Of a stretch of DNA of 5,871 nucleotides, positions 1 to 5,354 are shown piece after piece. Below the pieces are notes generated by a model. That model worked only from the letters and a program-made list of their open reading frames with translations. It made no database searches and was not told where the DNA came from. Within the stretch, counting starts at the first letter, position 1; every line of letters begins with the position of its first letter. The position numbers and the translations under genes were made by a program. Origin of the DNA: an uncultured Capnocytophaga sp. (GTDB taxonomy: Bacteria; Bacteroidota; Bacteroidia; Flavobacteriales; Flavobacteriaceae); assembly GCA_915070235.1 (NCBI GenBank), contig CAJZFM010000144.1, positions 1-5,871 of the forward strand, given 5' to 3'.

Positions 1-54
1 TTTATAGAAAAAGAAAAGCACACAAAGTAAAAATATAGTAAGTTCAGTTCTCAT
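1..54 (-). CDS. 5' fragment of a gene cut by the window edge, hydrophobic N-terminus
   Basis: Reading leftward from an ATG at 54-52 there are 18 open codons to the window edge, translating to MRTELTIFLLCVLFFFYK. A short polar start followed by about a dozen hydrophobic residues resembles a signal peptide or first membrane helix. The frame lies 96 bp downstream of the membrane-protein gene at 151-765 on the same strand, so the two could share a transcript, with a repeat copy between them. Only 18 codons are visible, so a chance open frame in AT-rich DNA cannot be excluded. The function is unknown. Confidence 0.4.
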   Translation of the reverse strand, partial: MRTELTIFLLCVLFFFYK

Positions 55-84
55 AATTTACTTTTGTTTTGCCTGTCATTCTTC

Positions 85-126
85 CCCTGCTGGCGCTCAT
101 CTAGCAGCTCGTGCCTTCCTCTTTAG
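85..126 (+). repeat. Degenerate intergenic repeat, copy A
   Basis: This stretch contains CCTGCTGGC, then a middle part ending AGCTCGTGCC, then CCTTCCTCTTTAG. It aligns by eye with 1996-2033: about 29 of the first 35 positions match, and nearly all differences are transitions. The tail CCTTCCTCTTTAG recurs exactly at 860-872. It shares the AGCTYGTGCC core with the copies at 5355-5387 and, inverted, at 5463-5494. It lies between two leftward genes, encodes nothing obvious, and has no T-run typical of a terminator. Confidence 0.55.
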
Positions 127-150
127 TTCGCATGAAAGTTTCAATTATTT

Positions 151-765
151 TTAGAAGTCTAAATCACCATTGATAAAAGAATCTATTCTGCGTTGTTCTC
201 TATCACTTATTGGTAAAAAACGATCAATCAATATACTATCTATTTTCTCTTCCTTGTCCAGTATAAATATTTTGGCAAGATAGAGCCTTTCTTTCAAAAT
301 GAAATCATACTGATAATGACCACTATTTCCTTGATAAACAGATACCTCTAATCCATTTTTACCTACTACTCTATCTATCTTCATATCACTTACATCAATC
401 GTATCTTTATCAACTATAAAGTGATAAGGAAAAAGATACAGAGAGTCTGCATAATATATGCTATTATTACCTTTTCCGTCCTTAATCAAAGCTATTTTAC
501 AACTATCTAAAGTAATACTATCATAATAGAACATTATAGACCCCTTTTCATTGACAATTGTTTTATTTTCCACTATAACATCACTACTGAAGAGGCTACG
601 CTCTCTCATTTTATCCTCTGAATATGCGCTGTCAAAAGTTGCTATTACATACACAAAGAAAGCCAGCCCACATAAAACAAGTATCAAAAACTTATTTTTT
701 ATGGTAATACCTTTAGCTAAGAATACTGCTAAAAATATCGCGATAGATAGTATATAGTAAATCAT
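151..765 (-). CDS. Hypothetical two-helix membrane protein, 204 aa
   Basis: I do not recognise this protein. It begins with two hydrophobic segments at about residues 2-18 and 25-43, separated by a short basic linker (KGITIKNK), which predicts a helical hairpin in the inner membrane. Residues 44-204 form a polar domain rich in Ile, Asp, Tyr and Lys with alternating hydrophobic residues, suggesting beta-strands; its side of the membrane cannot be fixed from sequence. No catalytic motif, lipobox or known domain signature is visible. The start at 765 keeps the first helix intact. Upstream lie 207 bp of repeat-containing spacer with no TAnnTTTG promoter box on this strand, so transcription may come from the hydrolase gene upstream or from a weak promoter. 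The gene is AT-rich compared with the operon at 2350-4736. Small orphan membrane proteins among repeats are often accessory, but no role can be assigned. Confidence 0.75.
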   Translation of the reverse strand: MIYYILSIAIFLAVFLAKGITIKNKFLILVLCGLAFFVYVIATFDSAYSEDKMRERSLFSSDVIVENKTIVNEKGSIMFYYDSITLDSCKIALIKDGKGNNSIYYADSLYLFPYHFIVDKDTIDVSDMKIDRVVGKNGLEVSVYQGNSGHYQYDFILKERLYLAKIFILDKEEKIDSILIDRFLPISDREQRRIDSFINGDLDF

Positions 766-803
766 TTGACAACATTTATTTTAGTCTCTTTCGGATGCTG
801 TTG

Positions 804-830
804 TAGGGGCAAATCGCCATTTGACCCCTA
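804..830. repeat. REP-like palindrome
   Basis: The left arm TAGGGGCAAAT (804-814) pairs with the right arm ATTTGACCCCTA (819-830) across a CGCC loop. This gives an 11-bp stem with one bulged A at 824. It resembles the TAGGGGC-type palindromes that recur in several bacterial genomes, although that resemblance is from memory. It lies between the hydrolase gene and the next leftward gene. No T-run follows on the minus strand, so it is a poor intrinsic terminator for the hydrolase gene; on the plus strand a T5 comes several bases later. Confidence 0.6.
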
Positions 831-858
831 AACAAGTCTTTTTGGACAGTCTCTTTCT

Positions 859-884
859 ACCTTCCTCTTTAGCGCTCGTAGCAC
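859..884 (+). repeat. Partial copy of the intergenic repeat, copy C
   Basis: CCTTCCTCTTTAG at 860-872 is identical over 13 bp to the tail of copy A (114-126). It is followed by GCGCTCGTAGCACCC, a shuffled-looking version of the repeat core. It lies between the two leftward genes and seems to be a remnant. The short match makes this weaker than the other copies. Confidence 0.35.
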
Positions 885-972
885 CCTTATTAAAGAACAT
901 TGAAACTTCCATGTTACCCAGCCTATTTTGTTTTATTCTTTTTACCCATTTCTGAGAAACTGCCTACTACAT

Positions 973-1977
973 TTACTTCTTCAATCGCTTTAACAAAACA
1001 TGCCGCATTGCATCAGAGAAAAGGGCGGTGGACAAATGTCCTGTGTCCCATATTTCCACTTCTATATTCCCATAAGCAGGAGCGTGCTCATGAAGTGGCA
1101 AAAACAAATCATAGCGAGCCATGACTGGAAACACATTCGGAGATTTATTTTCTTGCCATTGGGCTGAGAAATTTAAGTGATGCGTGATAATTTTGTTTCG
1201 CTCAAGTTCGTTTTCAGTAGTATTTTTCTTTGGGAAAATAAAAAACTTTTCGTGTGCTACCGTTCCTACTATCGGCACATAAAAATCAGCCGAATTATAC
1301 ATTGTCCGATGTCTGTTTGTTATCACAGCTCCCAAACTGAATCCCCCGATTTCGATAGTCTGTACTCCTCTTTGTCGTAAAGTGTGAATGAGCTCTTCGG
1401 TCAATCTCACACTGGTCGCCATCGTCGCCATAAAAGTTGATAAGGTCACCGTCCCTTGTTTCAAAGCCCCTTTTTGCTTGTGAAAAGGAGTCCTGACCAC
1501 AATCAGGTTTATACCCAAATCACTTAACATCTCTTTTTTGAAAATCTTAGAGAAAATCCCGTAAAAAGGATATTCGGATGCTCCATGATGAAAAATAAGG
1601 GTATTGGAAGTGTCTGAATCCCATTTATATACTAAAAATGCAGGATCTAATATACCTGCTTTGGTAGAAGCTTTTACCTCGTATAATCCTTCCTTATCCC
1701 AATTAGGAATTTCTAAATTTATGGCCTCTAAGTGCTCTGCAAAATCAGCGGTCTCTACTCCATTAGGAAAATAAAGAGGTTCAGAATATGCTACTCGATC
1801 TACTAAAAAAGATAAATTAAGGGCAGGTATTTCTTTTTTAATCCTATTATCCGATGCTTGTACAAATGTTTTATCTATCCTGTCGTAAGATGGATTCCGA
1901 AACAGCCATAGAAGACCAATTGCTAAGCAAATAATAACTGATAGTAAAAATAAATATATCATCTTTTTGACTTTCAT
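973..1977 (-). CDS. Membrane-anchored alpha/beta hydrolase, 334 aa
   Basis: This is a predicted serine hydrolase of the alpha/beta fold, probably an esterase or lipase-like enzyme; the substrate cannot be told. A basic start (MKVKK) and a hydrophobic stretch at about residues 7-26 form an uncleaved anchor or signal peptide, so the catalytic domain probably lies in the periplasm. The strand and motif TLIFHHG (126-132) fits the oxyanion-hole region. GGFSLG (211-216) is the nucleophile elbow with Ser214. Asp290 in ARYDLFLPL and His314 in DTGHLS are well placed as the acid and base of the triad. Cys17 is preceded by VII, which does not make a good lipobox. The ATG at 1977 is kept because it supplies the basic residues before the helix. 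A good promoter sits about 95 bp upstream (2079-2109), and the leader carries repeat copy B. The family call is solid; the role is unknown. Confidence 0.85.
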   Translation of the reverse strand: MKVKKMIYLFLLSVIICLAIGLLWLFRNPSYDRIDKTFVQASDNRIKKEIPALNLSFLVDRVAYSEPLYFPNGVETADFAEHLEAINLEIPNWDKEGLYEVKASTKAGILDPAFLVYKWDSDTSNTLIFHHGASEYPFYGIFSKIFKKEMLSDLGINLIVVRTPFHKQKGALKQGTVTLSTFMATMATSVRLTEELIHTLRQRGVQTIEIGGFSLGAVITNRHRTMYNSADFYVPIVGTVAHEKFFIFPKKNTTENELERNKIITHHLNFSAQWQENKSPNVFPVMARYDLFLPLHEHAPAYGNIEVEIWDTGHLSTALFSDAMRHVLLKRLKK

Positions 1978-1994
1978 GTCTAACCTTTTTTAAT

Positions 1995-2033
1995 TCCTGC
2001 TGGCACTTATCTTGTAGCTTGTGTCTTCTTTAG
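1995..2033 (+). repeat. Degenerate intergenic repeat, copy B
   Basis: CCTGCTGGC, then ATCTTGTAGCTTGTG, then CTTCTTTAG parallels copy A at 85-126. The differences are mostly C/T and G/A transitions plus a 2-base shortening near the end. It falls inside the untranslated leader of the hydrolase gene, so in that mRNA it is present as the reverse complement. The adjacent AGCTTGGAGCTAACGCTTG (2034-2052) repeats AGCTT/CGCTTG words and may be part of the same unit. Confidence 0.55.
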
Positions 2034-2078
2034 AGCTTGGAGCTAACGCTTGTAAGAGATGATTTACAAAGGATGTAG

Positions 2079-2109
2079 CAAAGATAACACATTATCCCCA
2101 TTTCACAAA
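2079..2109 (-). promoter_or_regulatory. Bacteroidota-type promoter for the alpha/beta hydrolase gene
   Basis: On the minus strand, TTTG (2109-2106) is followed by a 19-bp spacer and TATCTTTG (2086-2079). This is a full match to the primary-sigma consensus of Bacteroidota (TTTG, about 19-21 bp, TAnnTTTG). Transcription would start near 2072, giving a leader of roughly 95 nt before the hydrolase ATG. Confidence 0.75.
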
Positions 2110-2174
2110 ATTATTTTAATGCATAAATTCAGAAATCCCCAGCAATGAAAGAAAAAGCCTTACTTCCACAAACA

Positions 2175-2205
2175 ACTCAAAACCCAAAACTAAAAACTAA
2201 AAACT
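2175..2205. repeat. Heptad tandem repeat tract upstream of the operon promoter
   Basis: Four imperfect 7-bp units occur in register: ACTCAAA, ACCCAAA, ACTAAAA, ACTAAAA (2175-2202), followed by ACT. The same unit type recurs in the leader at 2308-2349. This tract lies just upstream of the -33 element of the rightward promoter, where its A-rich character could act like an UP element; that role is inference. Confidence 0.65.
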
Positions 2206-2210
2206 TTTCC

Positions 2211-2241
2211 TTGATTTCACCCCCAAAATGTTGTATCTTTG
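2211..2241 (+). promoter_or_regulatory. Bacteroidota-type promoter for the M23-GH3 operon
   Basis: TTG (2211-2213), a 20-bp spacer and TATCTTTG (2234-2241), followed by CAC, match the Bacteroidota primary-sigma promoter pattern. The predicted start is near 2248, so the leader is about 100 nt long and is almost entirely heptad repeat. It probably drives all four genes to 5321, because no other good promoter was seen before the internal genes. Confidence 0.8.
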
Positions 2242-2254
2242 CACTTTCCTTTGC

Positions 2255-2349
2255 CAGTAGTCAGTAATCAGTAGTCAGCCACTAACCACTGATAGCTAAC
2301 ACTGACAACTCAAAACTCAAAACTTAAAACTCAAAACTCAAAACTCTTA
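2255..2349. repeat. Degenerate 7-bp tandem repeats filling the operon leader
   Basis: The stretch has a 7-base periodicity with a drifting unit. CAGTAGT, CAGTAAT and CAGTAGT occupy 2255-2275. After a 3-base phase slip come CCACTAA and CCACTGA (2279-2292), then TAGCTAA and CACTGAC. From 2308 the unit is ACTCAAA, ACTCAAA, ACTTAAA, ACTCAAA, ACTCAAA, ACTCTTA, and the last unit ends at 2349, immediately before the peptidase ATG. There is no Shine-Dalgarno sequence; A-rich leaders of this kind are compatible with Bacteroidota translation initiation. Changes in unit number would alter leader length in 7-nt steps without affecting the protein. Confidence 0.75.
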
Positions 2350-3219
2350 ATGACTTTTAAAGAACGATTTAGCAAAATTATACATGGCAAATGGCTCTTC
2401 AAGTATAGAGTCGTGATCATGAACGAATCTTCCTTGGAGGAGGTCAAAACCTTTCGCCTGAACCGCCTCAATGTCTTTGTCTATAGCAGCCTATTTGCAA
2501 TCCTGATGATTACCCTCACAACCTTGGTGATTATCTATTCCCCACTTAGGCAATATATCTTAGGCTTCTCCGAGGCTGACCAACGCAAACAAATCGTGGA
2601 TCTGACCTTCCATGCCGACTCCCTACAACAGCGCATCACCAGCAATGACGCTTATTTCCTTTCGCTCCAAAAAGTTCTCACTGGGGATATAGAACCCGAT
2701 AAGATCAATAAGGACTCTGTGCTTAATGCGGTACAACAAATCCCTGCAGAAGTGGATCTCCAAGCCAGCGAAGAGGAAATGAAACTCCGCTCAGAGGTGG
2801 CCAATGAGGAACGCTACAATGTCTTTGACGTAGCTACTGCCAATACCCGCAAGGCCTTCTTCCCACCTATTCAGGGCATGATCTCCGATGAGTTCAAGGC
2901 CGACAAACGCCATTATGGGATTGACCTTACCGCTGCCGAAGGCACCCCTGTCAAGGCCATAGGCGAGGGTACCGTGATTTTCTCAGAGTGGTCTGCACAG
3001 ACAGGCTTCGTACTGATTATAGAACACCCACATAACTTCGTGTCGGTGTATAAGCACAACGCCTCTATCACTAAGAGACAAGGCGACAAGGTGCGTGCTG
3101 GAGAGGTCATCGCCCAAGTAGGGAATACAGGCGAACTCTCCACAGGTGTCCATCTGCACTTTGAACTATGGCATGAGGGCTACCCTGTAGATCCTCTTAA
3201 CTATATGAATATCAAATAA
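2350..3219 (+). CDS. Membrane-anchored M23 family metallopeptidase, 289 aa
   Basis: This is a predicted LytM/MepM-type zinc endopeptidase that cuts peptidoglycan peptide cross-links in the periplasm. The N-terminal WLFKYRVVIMNESSLEE segment (15-31) is cytoplasmic, a single helix spans about residues 42-63, and residues 75-170 form a linker with helical, partly coiled character. The M23 domain covers about 172-285. Zinc ligands are all visible: His188 and Asp192 in HYGID, and His270 in HLHFELW (267-273). Candidate catalytic histidines His236 (VYKHN) and His268 are present, so the enzyme should be active rather than a degenerate activator. The ATG at 2350 is the only possible start, because an in-frame TAG lies at 2293 with no ATG between. 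It leads the operon, 20 bp ahead of the GH3-family gene. Activity is inferred from motifs; a role in cell division or wall growth is plausible but unproven. Confidence 0.92.
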   Translation: MTFKERFSKIIHGKWLFKYRVVIMNESSLEEVKTFRLNRLNVFVYSSLFAILMITLTTLVIIYSPLRQYILGFSEADQRKQIVDLTFHADSLQQRITSNDAYFLSLQKVLTGDIEPDKINKDSVLNAVQQIPAEVDLQASEEEMKLRSEVANEERYNVFDVATANTRKAFFPPIQGMISDEFKADKRHYGIDLTAAEGTPVKAIGEGTVIFSEWSAQTGFVLIIEHPHNFVSVYKHNASITKRQGDKVRAGEVIAQVGNTGELSTGVHLHFELWHEGYPVDPLNYMNIK

Positions 3220-3239
3220 TCACAACACACCCTCCTATC

Positions 3240-4736
3240 ATGAGTCTAAAGAGCTTTATCGCCCGTAAGTGGGCTGCCTATATACGCAAACAGATAGACC
3301 GCTGGGCTGCTGATCCTATCGCAACCCAAGAGAAAGTCTTCCGCTCTATTATCCAAAAAGCCAAACATACCACTTTCGGGCGTGATCACCACTTTGAGGA
3401 AATTCACTCCTACGAGGATTTCGTCCGCCAAGTGCCTATACGCGATTATGAGGCACTAGCCCCCTATATAGAACAGGTAAAAAAGGGCGAAGAAAATATC
3501 CTTTGGCCTGGCAAACCGCTTTATTTTGCCAAGACCTCTGGCACTACCAGTGGGGCTAAGTATATTCCCCTGACCAAGGACTCCATGCCGTATCATATAG
3601 AGGCGGCACGCAATGCTATTATGTGCTATATAGCCGAAACAGGCAAGGCCGATTTTGTCTCAGGCAAGATGATTTTCCTACAAGGGAGCCCTATCTTGGA
3701 AAAGAAGAATGGCATACGCCTAGGTAGGCTTTCGGGTATCTCTGCACACTATGTGCCTAAATACCTACAAACCAACCGTATGCCTTCATGGAAAACCAAC
3801 TGTATAGAGGACTGGGAAACGAAGATTGATGCCATTGTGGAGGAAACCATCCATGAGAATATGACCCTCATCAGTGGGATCCCCCCTTGGGTACAGATGT
3901 ATTTCGAGCGTCTCCAACAGAAATCCCAAAAGACAGTAGGAGAACTCTTCCCTAATTTTCAGTTGTTTATCTATGGGGGCGTCAATTACGAACCCTACCG
4001 CCAAAAATTCGAACACCTCATCGGTCGCAAGGTAGATAGTGTAGAGCTATACCCCGCCAGCGAAGGTTTCTTCGCTTATCAGGATACGCAAACGCAAAAG
4101 GGCATGTTGCTGCTGCTCAATGCGGGTATTTTTTACGAGTTTATCGAAGCAGATACTTTCTTTAGTGAAAACCCCAAACGTATCTCCCTCAAGGACGTAC
4201 AGTTGGGCGTGAATTACGTGCTTATTGTCTCCACCAATGCAGGCTTATGGGGCTACAACATGGGCGATACGGTGATGTTCACCTCCCTATCCCCCTATCG
4301 CATCGTGGTAACAGGGCGTATCAAGCACTTTATATCAGCCTTTGGCGAACATGTCATCGCCAAAGAAGTAGAAGAAGCCCTCGCCGAGACCCTTACCCAA
4401 CAAGGGGGCGAAGTGAGCGAATTTACCGTAGCGCCCCAAGTCAATCCCCCCGCAGGAGAACTCCCCTACCACGAGTGGCTGATTGAGTTCGAGCAAGCTC
4501 CCAAGGATATGGAGGCTTTCGCCAATACCCTTGACAAAGCCTTACAAGCGCAAAACAGCTATTACAAAGACCTGATAGAGGGCAAGGTTCTCCAGCGCCT
4601 ACACATTACCCCTGTGGCCAAAGGCAGCTTCGCCCAATACATGAAATCCCAAGGCAAATTAGGAGGTCAAAACAAAACCCAACACCTGGCTAACGACCGC
4701 AGCATTGCAGACAAATTCAAAAATCTTGACTTATGA
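3240..4736 (+). CDS. GH3 auxin-responsive promoter family protein (acyl-adenylate-forming), 498 aa
   Basis: This is a bacterial member of the GH3 family. In plants these enzymes activate a carboxylic acid with ATP and transfer it to an amino acid. Family signatures appear in order: KTSGTTSGAKYIPLT (98-112), the nucleotide-binding loop; ELYPASEGFFA (269-279), the acyl/adenine-binding region; GYNMGDTV (338-345); TGRIKHF (358-364), the hinge to the small C-terminal domain; and a C-terminal GGQNK (475-479) near a conserved lysine region. No signal peptide or membrane helix is seen, so it should be cytosolic. Length is normal for bacterial members and no frameshift is seen. It follows the peptidase gene by 20 bp, and its stop overlaps the antitoxin ATG as ATGA. 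The substrate of bacterial homologues is not known to me; linkage to the peptidase suggests an envelope or lipid link, which is inference. Confidence 0.92.
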   Translation: MSLKSFIARKWAAYIRKQIDRWAADPIATQEKVFRSIIQKAKHTTFGRDHHFEEIHSYEDFVRQVPIRDYEALAPYIEQVKKGEENILWPGKPLYFAKTSGTTSGAKYIPLTKDSMPYHIEAARNAIMCYIAETGKADFVSGKMIFLQGSPILEKKNGIRLGRLSGISAHYVPKYLQTNRMPSWKTNCIEDWETKIDAIVEETIHENMTLISGIPPWVQMYFERLQQKSQKTVGELFPNFQLFIYGGVNYEPYRQKFEHLIGRKVDSVELYPASEGFFAYQDTQTQKGMLLLLNAGIFYEFIEADTFFSENPKRISLKDVQLGVNYVLIVSTNAGLWGYNMGDTVMFTSLSPYRIVVTGRIKHFISAFGEHVIAKEVEEALAETLTQQGGEVSEFTVAPQVNPPAGELPYHEWLIEFEQAPKDMEAFANTLDKALQAQNSYYKDLIEGKVLQRLHITPVAKGSFAQYMKSQGKLGGQNKTQHLANDRSIADKFKNLDL

Positions 4737-5026
4737 ACACAACCATCTCACCAACCATAGAACCTCACTTCATTATAGACAAACAAGGGAATAAGACGTT
4801 TGCCATACTCCCTATAGACGATTATAACTGCTTGATAGAAGACTATAATCATCTAAAAAGTATCCTCAAAAGCTATGAAGATGAGGCGTATATCCCTAAT
4901 GAGGAAACCATAAAAGCCATAGAACAAGGCTTAGAAGAGAAAAAGAATGGCCTTCTAAAAGGTTATACCGATATTCATCAAATGTTTGCAGACATCCTAA
5001 ATGACGAAGAAGATGACGAGCAATGA
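4733..5026 (+). CDS. Phd/YefM-like antitoxin, 97 aa
   Basis: This is the predicted antitoxin of a type II toxin-antitoxin pair. Residues 12-37 (from HFIIDKQGNK to DYNCLIED) have the beta-strand plus 'LPIxDY' pattern of Phd/YefM-type N-terminal DNA-binding domains. Residues 54-66 (IPNEETIKAIEQG) and the acidic tail with GYTDIHQMFADIL (77-89) look like the helical, toxin-wrapping part. The final DEEDDEQ is strongly acidic, which suits contact with a basic toxin. The ATG at 4733 is the only usable start; the next Met is residue 84. It overlaps the GH3-family stop by 4 bp (ATGA), so its translation is probably coupled. No separate promoter or palindromic operator was recognised in the end of the GH3-family gene. 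Codon use is visibly more AT-rich than in the two genes before it, which may mean later acquisition. Antitoxin identity rests mainly on the adjacent toxin. Confidence 0.8.
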   Translation: MNTTISPTIEPHFIIDKQGNKTFAILPIDDYNCLIEDYNHLKSILKSYEDEAYIPNEETIKAIEQGLEEKKNGLLKGYTDIHQMFADILNDEEDDEQ

Positions 5027-5321
5027 GAATGAGGACAAATCATATACTATATTTCCCTCCACTACCTACAAAAAGGAACTAAAGAAATACAAGAAGAGCC
5101 CTGAAAGGATTAAAGCTATATTGGAAATTGTTTGTATCCTTTCTGAAAAAGGCTCTGAGGGTATTCCCCCACAGAAGAGACCTCATCCCTTAACAGGAAA
5201 CTACAAAGGCTCCTTAGAGTGTCATATTGAACCTGATTTACTATTAATCTGGACACAAGATGATGAGAATAGAGAAATTGTCCTACAGAGAATAGGAAGC
5301 CATTCAGACCTATTTAATTGA
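5001..5321 (+). CDS. yafQ-like: YafQ-family mRNA interferase toxin (RelE/ParE superfamily), 106 aa
   Basis: This is a predicted ribosome-dependent endoribonuclease toxin. A basic N-terminal helix region (YKKELKKYKKSPERIK, 23-38) precedes the catalytic sheet. HPLTGNYKG (62-70), ECHIEPDLLLIW (73-84) and RIGSHSDLF (97-105) match the family. The active-site residues of E. coli YafQ (His50, His63, Asp67, His87, Phe91) correspond to His62, His75, Asp79, His101 and Phe105, with the first three and last two spaced exactly as in E. coli. The Trp68 position is Leu80. Length is slightly above the usual 90-100 aa. Two starts are possible: 5001, overlapping the antitoxin by 26 bp, and 5013, which gives a 102-residue protein and a 14-bp overlap; the latter follows a purine-rich GAAGAAG. 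Either way the overlap implies translation coupled to the antitoxin. All key residues are intact, so it should be active. Confidence 0.9.
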   Translation: MTKKMTSNENEDKSYTIFPSTTYKKELKKYKKSPERIKAILEIVCILSEKGSEGIPPQKRPHPLTGNYKGSLECHIEPDLLLIWTQDDENREIVLQRIGSHSDLFN

Positions 5322-5323
5322 AA

Positions 5324-5351
5324 ACACTAGTCGTTTGTCACTTGTCACTAT
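5324..5351. repeat. Short heptad tract after the toxin gene
   Basis: Four 7-base units run in register just after the toxin stop: ACACTAG, TCGTTTG, TCACTTG, TCACTAT. They share the CACT/GTC words and period of the leader tract at 2255-2306. No hairpin plus T-run is present, so this is not an intrinsic terminator. With only four degenerate units, chance periodicity is possible. Confidence 0.5.
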
Positions 5352-5354
5352 TGT

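Larger units (their letters stand above)
1978..2349. other. Divergent intergenic region with two promoters and repeats
   Basis: These 372 bp separate the leftward hydrolase gene from the rightward peptidase operon. From left to right they hold repeat copy B, a leftward promoter, an A/T-rich spacer without recognised features (about 2110-2174), a first heptad tract, a rightward promoter, and a long heptad-repeat leader reaching the peptidase ATG. No RNA gene and no extra coding frame with a plausible start was seen. In the peptidase frame a TAG at 2293 precedes the ATG with no other ATG between, so the gene does not extend upstream. Confidence 0.7.

Noticed and set aside
551..757. Plus-strand open frame of 68 codons opposite the hypothetical membrane protein
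   Set aside because: It lies wholly inside the longer minus-strand gene and has a composition typical of an antisense shadow, with no promoter box.
804..830. Intrinsic terminator of the hydrolase gene
   Set aside because: The stem is good, but no T-run follows on the minus strand, which is the strand being transcribed.
1906..1977. Lipoprotein signal in the alpha/beta hydrolase (Cys17)
   Set aside because: The residues before Cys are Val-Ile-Ile, lacking the small residue expected at -1 of a lipobox, so a plain membrane anchor is more likely.
2255..2349. CRISPR array
   Set aside because: The repeats are 7 bp long and directly adjacent, with no spacers and no cas genes, so this is a short tandem repeat tract.
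2913..3143. Minus-strand open frame across the M23 catalytic domain
   Set aside because: It is antisense to the conserved peptidase domain and has no recognisable motif or start context.
3220..3239. Separate promoter or terminator between the M23 and GH3-family genes
   Set aside because: The 20-bp gap has neither a TAnnTTTG box nor a hairpin, so the genes look co-transcribed.
4247..4486. 79-codon open frame inside the GH3-family gene on the same strand
   Set aside because: The Arg- and Ser-rich product is a frame-shifted reading of conserved GH3 sequence, whose own frame contains recognisable family motifs.
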